DNA of 53,751 bases, from contig NZ_QRDY01000026.1 of assembly GCF_003386205.1 (NCBI RefSeq), positions 1 through 53,751 of the forward strand, read 5' to 3'. The DNA is from Cohnella lupini. GTDB lineage: Bacteria > Bacillota > Bacilli > Paenibacillales > Paenibacillaceae. The notes under the pieces are model-generated. The model saw only the letters and a program-made list of their open reading frames with translations, did not search any database and had not been told where the DNA came from. The translations under genes and the position numbers were made by a program. Below are positions 40,734 to 49,060 of the stretch, one piece after another; the first letter of the stretch is position 1; each line of letters opens with the position of its first letter.

Positions 40734-43544
40734 ATGAACGGGGAAGCTAGTATTATAGGAAGCGGAAAGATGAGAAAATGGTTACGCGGAGGATTGGCGT
40801 TAGCGATAGCTTTGCAATTGACGGTGAGCTCATGGGCCGGCATTGCTCAAGCGGAAGAAGCGACGACAACCGCGACTGATGGCGTAATGGGAACGGCAAC
40901 GAACGGCGTAATGGCAACGGATGGAGAGAAGTCGGCCGTCGCAGCGCCAACGCGGGAGCAAATAGGCAAAGCGGTAGCCGATCTGCAGTCGATTCTTGGG
41001 AAGACAGATCCGGTCAGCGATTGGGTTGCGTTCGGACTGGCCCGTTCGGGCAAGCCGATAGCCGGTCGGTACTTGCCGCTCGCTAACGCGACTGCAGCTA
41101 ACGGAAGCCTTAAGCTGGTTACGGATTACGCCCGCGTGGCGTTGGCCGTTAATGCCAGCGGAGGCGATGCCCGTAAGGTCGGAGCGGGTAAAGTCGACTT
41201 ATTAAGCAAAATAGCCAATTTCGATAAAATTACGGCTCAAGGACCTAACGCGCCTGCTTACGCGCTACTTGCCTTGGATGCCGCGGGATACGAAGCGGGA
41301 TCACAAGATCGCTGGACTCGCGACGATTTGGTCAAATGGCTGGTCGACCATCGCAACGCGGACGGCGGCTGGGCGCTCGAAGCAGGTAAAAGCGACGTCG
41401 ACGTAACGGCCATCGTGTTGACCGCGTTAGCTGGCTACAAGGATCGCCCGGAAGTCTCGCCTATATTAGATGAAGCTTTAAATTGGTTGTCGGGCGCGCA
41501 GCTGGAAACGGCGGGTTTCGGCAAGCCGAGCGAAGCCAGCGAGAGCACCGTTCAGGTACTGATCGCGTTAACTGCGTTGGGAATCGATCCGACGGCAGAT
41601 TCCCGGTTCATCAAGAACGGCAAGTCGACTCTGGCGCGGTTGTTGGAGTTCCGTCAGGCGGATGGACAATTCTCGCATCTGGTAACGGGTAAAGCGGACG
41701 GGATGGCGACTTTCAACGCGCTTCTGGGCCTCACGGCAGTAGAGCGTTGGATGGACGGCTTGTCTGGCTTGTATTCCGGCGTTCCGGCAGCTACTCGTAC
41801 CAGCGTCACCGTAAATGGCTTGTCCGGCGTAATCGCGGAAGGAAGCGCGACAGGTAAAACAGCTTTAGAAGCACTCTTAAATGTCTTAAACGGCGCCAAC
41901 GTGGCTTATGCGGTCGACCGTAATCCGAATTTCGGCGGGCTGCCGATGCTGTCATCGGTAGCCGGCCTGGCGAACAAAAAGTTCGGCGGCTACGACGGTT
42001 GGCAATATGCGGTAAAACGAGACGGAGCTTGGGTGACGATCGGCGAAGGAATGGGAACGTTCGCGCTGCAGGCCGGAGACGAGCTTACGGTTTATTACAG
42101 CGACGTAGAAACGATGCTCGTTCACTCGGTGAAGGTGGAGCCGGCGGCTCCTCGCGAAGGGCAGCCGATTACCGTGACGGTCGAGAAGGAAGTCTTCGAC
42201 TGGGATTCCGACAAGCTTGTCGTTAGCGCCGCGGAAGGCGCGCAAGTTCGGATAGACGGAGAAGCGGTCAAGACGGATAAGGATGGGAAAGCGCAGATTA
42301 AGGCGCCGAAAGCGGGATCGTACTCACTGTCCGTTGACGGTTACTTAAGCGATGCTCCTCCTTCTTATGTGGCATGGGCGACGAGGCTGAACGTAGCTTC
42401 CTATACGAAGAATGTGTCCGTTAGCATCGAAGGCGATGCAGGCACAATCGCTTCGGGTCAAGCGCAAGGCGGAACGGCGTTGGAAGCGCTGGAGTTGCTG
42501 CTTGCGGACAAGAGCGTGAAGAATGAAATAAAGGATTCGGATTACGGAAAATATATTAGCTCGATCGCGGGAATCGAAGCCGCGAAATACGGCGGATACG
42601 ACGGTTGGATGTTCGCGGTTGTCCGCGGCGGCGACTGGATCATTCCCGCCGAAGGAGTCGGATCGTTCCTGCTGGAAGACGGCGACGAAGTGGTTGTCTA
42701 TTATAGCGGCGAAACGACCAAGCTTGCGGATCCGATTGTTGTATCCCCGGCAAAACCTAAACCGGGTCAAGACTTCTCGGTGAAGGTTACGAATCGCGTA
42801 TGGAATTTCACGACGAGCGTTTTCGAGGCGGCCGCTCCGATTGCGGGCGTGACGGTCAAGGTCGGCGAAGCGACCGCGACCACGGACGACAAAGGTCAAG
42901 CGGCTTTCAAGGGAATGGCCGAAGGCTTGTATTCGATTGAGGTAACGGGATATGCGAAGGATGCGGCACCTACGGTAGTCCGCTCCGTGACGGAGTTGCC
43001 GATCGCGGGTAGTTACGGCGACCAGAGCGCGGTCGCGGCTTGGGCGGCCGACGCCGTGAAGCTATCGCGGGCGGCTACGCTCTTGCGGGGAATCGGCGAT
43101 GGAACGGTCGCGTTCGAGCCGAAGAGAGCCGTAACGCGCGCGGAGTTCGTGGCGACGCTGGCGCGGGCGCTTGGATTGAAAGGCGGCGGAGATGGCGCGG
43201 CCTTCAAGGATATTCCGAGCGGCGCATGGTATGCGAAGGATGTAGGAGCGGCGGTCGACGCGGGGCTTGCGGGCGGCGTGTCGGCTGGCAAGTTCGCGCC
43301 GGACGCGACGTTGACGCGGGAGCAAGCGGCGATCTTGCTGACTCGCGCTTTGAAGCTTAAAGCGACGGCGACAACTGTTCTTGCGGATGCGAAGCTGATC
43401 AACGCAAGCGCCGTCGCATCGGTTCAAGCCGTCGTTCAACAAGGCTTGCTGACTCCGAACGAAGGCAAGTTCGCGCCGAAGTCGACACTGTCGCGCGAAC
43501 AAGCGGCCGTGATCGCGGTTAGAGTGTGGGAAGCGAAGAAGTAA
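40734..43544 (+). CDS. SLH-anchored transcobalamin-like cobalamin-capture protein (predicted)
   Basis: I place the start at ATG 40734, after GAGGAGGAG, giving a 936-residue protein with a signal peptide (to about residue 42, ending AQAEE). Next comes an alpha/alpha-toroid region of prenyltransferase/terpene-cyclase-like repeats (~75-345; NADGGWALE, RQADGQFSHL). Two DUF4430 (transcobalamin-like C-terminal) domains follow (~355-455 and ~555-660), each with GGYDGW and E-G-(M/V)-G-(T/S)-F...DGDEVVVYYS-type ends and each followed by a beta module. Three SLH domains (~760-936) bind the wall. Toroid plus DUF4430 mirrors the alpha and beta domains of intrinsic factor/transcobalamin. The riboswitch supports B12 binding; binding itself is inference. 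Confidence 0.88.
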   Translation: MNGEASIIGSGKMRKWLRGGLALAIALQLTVSSWAGIAQAEEATTTATDGVMGTATNGVMATDGEKSAVAAPTREQIGKAVADLQSILGKTDPVSDWVAFGLARSGKPIAGRYLPLANATAANGSLKLVTDYARVALAVNASGGDARKVGAGKVDLLSKIANFDKITAQGPNAPAYALLALDAAGYEAGSQDRWTRDDLVKWLVDHRNADGGWALEAGKSDVDVTAIVLTALAGYKDRPEVSPILDEALNWLSGAQLETAGFGKPSEASESTVQVLIALTALGIDPTADSRFIKNGKSTLARLLEFRQADGQFSHLVTGKADGMATFNALLGLTAVERWMDGLSGLYSGVPAATRTSVTVNGLSGVIAEGSATGKTALEALLNVLNGANVAYAVDRNPNFGGLPMLSSVAGLANKKFGGYDGWQYAVKRDGAWVTIGEGMGTFALQAGDELTVYYSDVETMLVHSVKVEPAAPREGQPITVTVEKEVFDWDSDKLVVSAAEGAQVRIDGEAVKTDKDGKAQIKAPKAGSYSLSVDGYLSDAPPSYVAWATRLNVASYTKNVSVSIEGDAGTIASGQAQGGTALEALELLLADKSVKNEIKDSDYGKYISSIAGIEAAKYGGYDGWMFAVVRGGDWIIPAEGVGSFLLEDGDEVVVYYSGETTKLADPIVVSPAKPKPGQDFSVKVTNRVWNFTTSVFEAAAPIAGVTVKVGEATATTDDKGQAAFKGMAEGLYSIEVTGYAKDAAPTVVRSVTELPIAGSYGDQSAVAAWAADAVKLSRAATLLRGIGDGTVAFEPKRAVTRAEFVATLARALGLKGGGDGAAFKDIPSGAWYAKDVGAAVDAGLAGGVSAGKFAPDATLTREQAAILLTRALKLKATATTVLADAKLINASAVASVQAVVQQGLLTPNEGKFAPKSTLSREQAAVIAVRVWEAKK

Positions 43545-43551
43545 CTATCTA

Positions 43552-44355
43552 ATTCCGTCCAACATACGCAAACCGCCCAACCGAGCTGAATTAACGAAGT
43601 AGCTTCGCTAACTCCACCCAACACACGTGAACCGAGCTGAATTAACGAAGTAGCTTCGCTAACTCCGCCCAACATACGTGAACCGAGCTGAAATAACGAA
43701 TTAACTTTGCTAACTCCGCCGCACATACGTGAACCGAGCTAAATTAACGAATTAACTTTGCTAACTCCGCCGCACATACGTGAACCGAGCCGAGGTCGAA
43801 GCTGGCTGAGGATAGTAACGAAATCGAACTAACTCCGCCAACTGAGGTCGAAGCTGGCCGAGGATAGTAACGAAATCGAACTAACTCCGCCTACTGAGGT
43901 CGAAGCTGGCCGAGGATAGTAACGAAATCGAACTAACTCCGCCCACTGAGGTCGAAGCTGGCCGAGGATAGTAACGAAATCGAACTAACTCCGCCTACTG
44001 AGGTCGAAGCTGGCCGAGGATAGTAACGAAATCGAACTAACTCCGCCCACTGAGGTCGAAGCAGGCCGAGGATAGTAACGAAATCGAACTAACTCCGCCC
44101 ACTGAGGTCGAAGCAGGCCGAGATAGTACTGAAATCGAGCTAACTCCGCCCGCCGGGGTCGAAGATGGCCGAGATAGTACTGAAATCGAGCTAACTCCGC
44201 CCGCCGGGGTCGAAGATGGCCGAGATAGTACTGAAATCGAGCTAACTCCGCCCGCCGGGGTCGAAGCTGGCCGAGATAGTAACGAAATCGAACTAACTCC
44301 GCCCGCCGGGGTCGAAGGTGGCCGAGATAGTACTGAAATCGAGCTAACTCGACAG
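43552..44355 (+). repeat. Tandem array of about fifteen 51-52 bp units, two types
   Basis: The gap between the SLH gene and the DUF4430 lipoprotein gene is filled by a direct-repeat array. Type A units (51-bp period, at 43581, 43632, 43683, 43734, 43785) have CCGAGCTGAATTAACGAA and CTAACTCCGCC, some with the small hairpin CGAAG-TAG-CTTCG. Type B units begin at 43792, 43844, 43896, 43948, 44000, 44052, 44104 (52-bp period), then 44155, 44206, 44257, 44308 (51 bp), with G(A/G)GGTCGAAG...ATAGTA...AAATCGA(A/G)CTAACTCCGCC. Both types share the TAACTCCGCC end. Repeats are contiguous without unique spacers. Confidence 0.92.
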
Positions 44356-44425
44356 CGGGGGGGAACCAGTAGAGGAATAGTAGCGATACGTGTGTTTTAA
44401 TAGAAGGTAGAGGAAGGAGGAACCG

Positions 44426-45109
44426 ATGGTGAAGAAGATAGGTGGTTGGTGGATAGCGCTTCTACTGTTGTTAGTCTTAATAGGATGCTCGAGCGAGAAC
44501 GAAGCGGGGGGCTCGTCTTCCGGATCGCCGCCGTCAAGCGCGGCATCCGTTCAGGCGGAAGTGTCCACGCCAGGAGAAGCAATCGTGGAGCCTACGCCAG
44601 AGCCGTCTTCCATTGCTCCTTCTCCTTCCGCCGGATCTACCGAACCGGCTAAGGAAACGGATGCGAATGATGCTGGCGCCCCAACGCCAACTCCTTCACC
44701 GTCCTCCTCCCCGACTCCGAAGCCATCGAAGGAGCCGGATACAGTGGAACCGGCCGTCGATAGCATTACGGTATCCATAGAAGGAAATGCGGAGTGGGGC
44801 TCGATTGTCGCTGCCGAAAGCGTCGTTCTCGGCAAGGGAGATACGGCTTCGGGCGTACTTAAGCGAACGGCTAAGAAGCATAAGCTTTCCTATGAAATTC
44901 GGGGAAGCGGCGCATTGACGTACGTAGAAGGCATCGACGGATTGTACGAGTTCGACGACGGACCGACGAGCGGCTGGAAATTCCGGGTGAACGGTATCAT
45001 TCCCGATATCGGCGCCGGCACTTATAAGCTTAAGCCAGGCGACCGGCTGGAGTGGTTCTATACCTCCAAGGACGAGGCTGCCGAGCAAGGTAAGGAGTCC
45101 GCGTCATGA
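44426..45109 (+). CDS. DUF4430 lipoprotein, transcobalamin-like
   Basis: A 227-residue lipoprotein starting at ATG 44426 after GGAAGGAGG. The lipobox LIGC gives Cys21; then a long flexible Ser/Pro/Thr/Glu-rich linker (~25-110) reaches a single C-terminal DUF4430 domain (~112-218; GSIVAAESVVLGKGDTASGVLKRTAKKH, GLYEFDDGPTSGWKFRVNG, PGDRLEWFYT). It could hand cobalamin from the wall-bound protein to the ECF transporter, like a substrate shuttle. Its stop overlaps the EcfT start by four bases. The role is inferred from domain and operon. Confidence 0.88.
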   Translation: MVKKIGGWWIALLLLLVLIGCSSENEAGGSSSGSPPSSAASVQAEVSTPGEAIVEPTPEPSSIAPSPSAGSTEPAKETDANDAGAPTPTPSPSSSPTPKPSKEPDTVEPAVDSITVSIEGNAEWGSIVAAESVVLGKGDTASGVLKRTAKKHKLSYEIRGSGALTYVEGIDGLYEFDDGPTSGWKFRVNGIIPDIGAGTYKLKPGDRLEWFYTSKDEAAEQGKESAS

Positions 45110-45999
45110 AGGAAGGATTCGGTTTCCGATCGCTTCACCCAGTCGTTATATTGACTTACTATGCCGGAGGGATAACCTTCGGCATGTTGTTATTTCATCC
45201 CCTCGTTCTCATGGCCGGTTGGGCGGCCGCCGTCATCGTTAACTTTCATCTCGACGGAGGCCGCGAATGGCGAAGATGGAGCTTGCCGATGCTGACCGGC
45301 GTCGTTCTGATCTTGCTTATGAATCCTCTGCTGTCCCATAGGGGCCGTACGGTATTGTATTATTTAGGAGACATCCCGATTACATTGGAATCGGTCGTCT
45401 ACGGGATTACGTTGGCGATATCGATGCTCAACCTGCTGACTTTCTTCGTGACGTACCGACTGGTCATGACGGAGCAGAAGTTTCTGTTTCTCTTTACTCG
45501 CGTGTCGCCTAAAGCGGCTTTAATCGCGATGATGGCTATGGGGCTGGTCCCTAGGCTGCGTAAAAGAATGCAGGAGCTCATGCTCATTCAGAAGACTCGC
45601 GGAGTGACGGTAGCGGAAGGATCAATGATGACGAGAGCTCGCAGTGGAGCGAGACTTGTCGGAACGCTGCTTTCGTGGACGCTGGAAGACGCGCTGCAGA
45701 CGGCGGATTCCATGCAAGCGCGCGGGTATGGAACGGGAACGCGAAGCTCCTATTTAGGCTACCGGTTTCGCAAGCGGGACGGATTGACTCTGATCGGATT
45801 CGTTTGCATTGCCATCATATTGATAATGACGTGGGGATACGGACATGGCTTCCTATCGATCTATCCGCGACTAGGCTCTTTAGCTTTATCGTCCGGAGAT
45901 ACCGCGGCGCTTATCGCCTATCTCGTATTTTTGTTCCTACCGCTTGTCTTAGAATGGAGGGATCGCAGGGCATGGCTCATTACGAATTACAGAAGGTAA
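45106..45999 (+). CDS. ECF transporter transmembrane protein EcfT (CbiQ family)
   Basis: A 297-residue membrane protein of the CbiQ/EcfT family, the scaffold that couples the ATPases to the substrate-binding S component. Four to six membrane helices are visible, and the cytosolic coupling region contains the A-R-x motifs typical of EcfT (MQELMLIQKTRGVTV and SMQARGYGTGTR). The start ATG 45106 overlaps the lipoprotein stop, and the ATPase gene begins 28 bases before its end. Confidence 0.93.
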   Translation: MKEGFGFRSLHPVVILTYYAGGITFGMLLFHPLVLMAGWAAAVIVNFHLDGGREWRRWSLPMLTGVVLILLMNPLLSHRGRTVLYYLGDIPITLESVVYGITLAISMLNLLTFFVTYRLVMTEQKFLFLFTRVSPKAALIAMMAMGLVPRLRKRMQELMLIQKTRGVTVAEGSMMTRARSGARLVGTLLSWTLEDALQTADSMQARGYGTGTRSSYLGYRFRKRDGLTLIGFVCIAIILIMTWGYGHGFLSIYPRLGSLALSSGDTAALIAYLVFLFLPLVLEWRDRRAWLITNYRR

Positions 46000-47633
46000 C
46001 CTTTACGTATCCGCAAGAGACATCGCCCGCGATCTCGAGTGTGAGTCTCACGATCAAGCCGGGGGAATTCGTCGTGCTCTGCGGACCGTCGGGCAGCGGC
46101 AAGTCTACGCTGTTAAGGCTGCTCAAGCGGGAGGTATCTCCGGGCGGAACGATGAGCGGCGCGATTCTGCTGGATCGGATGCCGATCCAGGATTGGCCGG
46201 CGCGCGAGCTGGCCGCGCAAGTCGGGCTCGTGATGCAGAATCCCGATAACCAGCTCGTGGTCGACACGGTCGAGCATGAGCTGGCGTTCGGGATGGAGAA
46301 CTTCGGCCTCGGGCGCGAGGCCATGCGTAGGCGGATGGCGGAGATGGCCGGATTCTTCGGCCTCGAGCCGCTGCTCGAACGCAAGACGGACGAGCTGTCC
46401 GGCGGCCAGAAGCAGACCGTGAACTTGGCGGCGGTGCTTATGCTGCAGCCCAAGGTGCTGCTGCTAGACGAGCCGCTGGCGCAGCTTGATCCGCTTGCGG
46501 CTCGCGAATTGTTGGGCATGATCAAACGACTCAACGAGGAGTGGGGCATCACCGTCATCATGAGCGAGCACCGCATCGACGATTTGCTTCCGCTAGCTGA
46601 CAGAGTCGTCCGAATGGAGCATGGAAAGCTGGCCTATGACGGCGACCCGCGGGCGTTCGTCCTGAAATCGTGGAATCGCTCGGACGAAGCATGGGCGAGC
46701 GCTCTTCCTTCTATCACTCGCTGGGCGCTGACACAATCGCCGCCCGAAGATCAACCAATGCCGGATCAACCGCCTCTCACGGTGAAGGAAACCATGAAAT
46801 GGTTGGGACAATCGACGGAAGCTTCGCGGACGGGCGACCAAGTTAACTCGGAAGCCAGCGCCCAATCCACCAAACGGTCGGAGTATACGGGCCAAGTGCA
46901 GCTGGCGGCGGAAGGGTTATTTTACGCCTATGATAAGCGTTATTCGGCGGTGTTGAGAGGATTGGAATGGCAGATCCGGAGCGGGGATTGGGCGGTGTTA
47001 TTCGGAGGCAACGGAAGCGGGAAGTCGACTCTTCTGCAGCTATTGGCCGGCCTGCGTCTCCCGCAGAGAGGCGCGGTTCGCTGGGAAGGAACTCCGTTCG
47101 CGAAGTTGAGCTCCAAGCAGAGGTATTCGTCTGTCGGTTATTTGGCACAAAATCCCGTGCTTCATTTCGCGTACGACAGCTTGTTGGACGATCTGCGCCA
47201 AGCGGCGAGCCAATCGGGAGCGGAGGATCCGGAGCGGGGAGCTATAGAGATGGCCGAACGGTTCGGGATTACTCATCTCTTGCAGAGGCACCCTCATGAT
47301 ATGAGCGGGGGCGAGCAACAGTTAGGCGCATTGACTATTACGTTGCTCGGCAGGCCGCAGCTTCTTCTCCTGGACGAACCGACCAAGGGATTGGATCCTT
47401 TGGCCAAACAGAGATTAGGCGAGCATTTGAGACATATTCATAGACAAGGAACGACTTTGGTCATGGCGACGCACGATATCGAGTTTGCCGCAGCCTATGC
47501 TACGCGATGCTCGCTTCTATTCCATGGCGAAATCGTCGCGGACGGGGATCCGGAGGCCTTCTTCCAAGGCAACTTGTTCTATGCGACGCCGCTGCATCGC
47601 TTATTAGCGTTATGGGAGGCGAAATCCCGATGA
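45972..47633 (+). CDS. ECF transporter ATPase, fused EcfA1-EcfA2
   Basis: A 553-residue fusion of two ABC ATPase domains. The start is ATG 45972 after TGGAGGG; the long upstream frame is antisense-free overlap with ecfT and rejected. Domain 1 (1-~250) has Walker A GPSGSGKST (38-46), Q-loop LVMQNPDNQLV, signature ELSGGQKQ and Walker B VLLLDEP. Domain 2 (~305-553) has GGNGSGKST (~345), LAQNPVLHF, DMSGGEQQ and LLLLDEP. The two sites should form an intramolecular dimer that powers the transporter. The stop overlaps the S component start (ATGA, 47630). Confidence 0.94.
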   Translation: MAHYELQKVTFTYPQETSPAISSVSLTIKPGEFVVLCGPSGSGKSTLLRLLKREVSPGGTMSGAILLDRMPIQDWPARELAAQVGLVMQNPDNQLVVDTVEHELAFGMENFGLGREAMRRRMAEMAGFFGLEPLLERKTDELSGGQKQTVNLAAVLMLQPKVLLLDEPLAQLDPLAARELLGMIKRLNEEWGITVIMSEHRIDDLLPLADRVVRMEHGKLAYDGDPRAFVLKSWNRSDEAWASALPSITRWALTQSPPEDQPMPDQPPLTVKETMKWLGQSTEASRTGDQVNSEASAQSTKRSEYTGQVQLAAEGLFYAYDKRYSAVLRGLEWQIRSGDWAVLFGGNGSGKSTLLQLLAGLRLPQRGAVRWEGTPFAKLSSKQRYSSVGYLAQNPVLHFAYDSLLDDLRQAASQSGAEDPERGAIEMAERFGITHLLQRHPHDMSGGEQQLGALTITLLGRPQLLLLDEPTKGLDPLAKQRLGEHLRHIHRQGTTLVMATHDIEFAAAYATRCSLLFHGEIVADGDPEAFFQGNLFYATPLHRLLALWEAKSR

Positions 47634-48403
47634 ATTCCGAACAACGGACGAAGAGAAGCTTCTTAATGGCTTCGAAATGGCTCATCGTTCCTATCGCGGC
47701 CGTCTACCTGGGGCTCTCTTATTTGTCCGTGCAACGGGGCAACTCGCTACTGATCGGAATCGTGCTCGTCCTGCTCTCGATTATCCCGTTTCTGCTCCGT
47801 TTCGAACGCAAAGAGCGCAAAGCGCGGGAGCTCATGCTGATCGCCGTCATGGCGGCCGTCGCTACTGTTAGCCGAATTCCTTTTGCAACCTTGTTGCCCA
47901 ACTTTACTCCCGTGACCTTCGTGGTTATCGTGTCCGGTGTTGTTTTCGGTGCGGAAGCGGGTTGGATGGTCGGGGCGGCTACCGCGCTCGTGTCGAACTT
48001 CTTCTTGGGGCAAGGGCCATGGACGCCTTGGCAGATGTTCGCTTGGGGGATGGCGGGTTATACGGCTGGACTATTCGCCCATCGCAGCTTGTGGCGGCGC
48101 GAGCGGTTGCCTCTAGCGTTGTTCGGACTGGCATGGGGTTTCCTGTTCGGTTGGATCATGAACATTACGCTCGCGCTCGACCAATGGGTGCAAACCCACT
48201 CTTGGGAGGCGGTAGTCGGCAAGTACGTGACCGGACTTCCTTTCGAGGTCGTTCACGCGACGGCGAACGTGTTCTTCATCTTGGCCTTCAGCCCGTCATG
48301 GATTGCTTTGCTGGAGAGATATCGCCGTAAATATGGTACGCTCGAAAGAACGGAGCTTACGGAAGGGGAGCAGGGCAATGGGCAAACATCCGCTGCTATC
48401 TGA
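47630..48403 (+). CDS. ECF transporter S component, predicted cobalamin-specific
   Basis: A 257-residue membrane protein starting at ATG 47630 inside the ATPase stop codon, after GGGAGG. Six hydrophobic helices and the segments ELMLIAVMAAVATVSR, NFTPVTFVVIVSG, AATALVSNFFLGQGPWTPWQMFAWGMAGYTAGL and PFEVVHATANVFFILAF are typical of ECF S components. The riboswitch and DUF4430 neighbours point to cobalamin, as for the CbrT type. An assignment by sequence alone is not possible. It overlaps the dehydratase gene by 26 bases. Confidence 0.88.
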   Translation: MNSEQRTKRSFLMASKWLIVPIAAVYLGLSYLSVQRGNSLLIGIVLVLLSIIPFLLRFERKERKARELMLIAVMAAVATVSRIPFATLLPNFTPVTFVVIVSGVVFGAEAGWMVGAATALVSNFFLGQGPWTPWQMFAWGMAGYTAGLFAHRSLWRRERLPLALFGLAWGFLFGWIMNITLALDQWVQTHSWEAVVGKYVTGLPFEVVHATANVFFILAFSPSWIALLERYRRKYGTLERTELTEGEQGNGQTSAAI

Positions 48404-48665
48404 GCAGGAGCTAGAAGACGGACTACGCGAATTGGGGCATTGGACAATCGAGGATGGTAAGTGGCTCATACGCAAAAGGTTATTTCCCACCTTCGTCGAG
48501 GCTGTCGAATTCGTAAACCGAGTGGCGGCCATAGCGGAAGAAATGAATCACCACCCGTTCATCGGCATCGATTACAGACGGGTGACTTTACGGTTGACGA
48601 CTTGGAATTCCGGGGGCTTAACCTCGCTTGATATGGACTCCGCCAAGGCTTACGATCGAACTTAG
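48378..48665 (+). CDS. Pterin-4a-carbinolamine dehydratase
   Basis: A 95-residue protein (PhhB/DCoH family) that dehydrates 4a-hydroxytetrahydropterins. The start is ATG 48378 after GGGGAGCAGGG and overlaps the S component gene. The active-site pattern E-M-N-H-H-P (EEMNHHPFIGIDY, ~52-64) followed by VTLRLTTW is conserved, and the length is typical. No aromatic amino acid hydroxylase is in the window, so its role in a B12-regulated operon is unclear; in some bacteria this protein acts in folate or molybdopterin metabolism. It is the last gene before a terminator. Confidence 0.92.
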   Translation: MGKHPLLSEQELEDGLRELGHWTIEDGKWLIRKRLFPTFVEAVEFVNRVAAIAEEMNHHPFIGIDYRRVTLRLTTWNSGGLTSLDMDSAKAYDRT

Positions 48666-48677
48666 ATATGAAGGCAA

Positions 48678-48742
48678 ATCAAAGAAAAACCGCGAGGCAG
48701 GCCAGGGCGAATAACGCCTGGAGCCTTTGCGGTTTTTCTCTG
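48678..48742. terminator. Bidirectional terminator
   Basis: AAAAACCGC on the left pairs with GCGGTTTTT on the right, and CCAGGCG-like inner segments (CCAGGGCG/CGCCTGG) extend the stem. A and T runs at the two ends allow termination of the plus-strand ECF operon and the minus-strand DUF378 gene. Confidence 0.75.
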
Positions 48743-48751
48743 CGACTTCCC

Positions 48752-48952
48752 TTAGTCTTTGGACACTTTCGGGAGCAGCGAGAGCGCGTACAGAGCGGCG
48801 ACGCCGACGACGGTGTACACGATCCGCGAGCCGACCTCGTCCGCGCCTCCGAAGATCTCGCTGACTACGTCGTACTCGAACAAGCCGACGGAAAGCCAGT
48901 TCAATCCTCCGAGAATAATGAGAACCAGACTAATGACATTGAGCGCCTTCAT
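48752..48952 (-). CDS. DUF378 small membrane protein
   Basis: A 66-residue protein with two membrane helices (ISLVLIILGGLNWLSVGLF and VYTVVGVAALYALSLL), matching the DUF378 family. The function of the family is unknown. ATG at 48952 follows AAGGAGG on the minus strand. Confidence 0.9.
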   Translation of the reverse strand: MKALNVISLVLIILGGLNWLSVGLFEYDVVSEIFGGADEVGSRIVYTVVGVAALYALSLLPKVSKD

Positions 48953-49060
48953 TCAGTTACAGCCTCCTTAACGGGGTCATTGCGACCTTTTCTGGTGAAA
49001 CTGTCTGACAGGTGCATGCGGACTCTTGGTTGTTCTCTATAGTTTTATGAGGCGGGATTA

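Noticed and set aside
40734..43544. Reading the toroid domain as a functional terpene cyclase
   Set aside because: The enzyme motif DXDD is not seen, the protein is exported, and the neighbours are DUF4430 and ECF genes, so a binding role is more likely.
43436..43726. Minus-strand 96-residue frame with 17-residue repeats (GGVSEATSLIQLGSR)
   Set aside because: It is the translation of the 51-bp repeat, which happens to be a multiple of three. It has no ribosome-binding site and the frame breaks where the period becomes 52 bp.
43552..44355. CRISPR array
   Set aside because: Units are contiguous with no unique spacers between conserved repeats, the unit length is 51-52 bp throughout, and no cas genes are in the window. 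The same holds for the array at 30650-31008.
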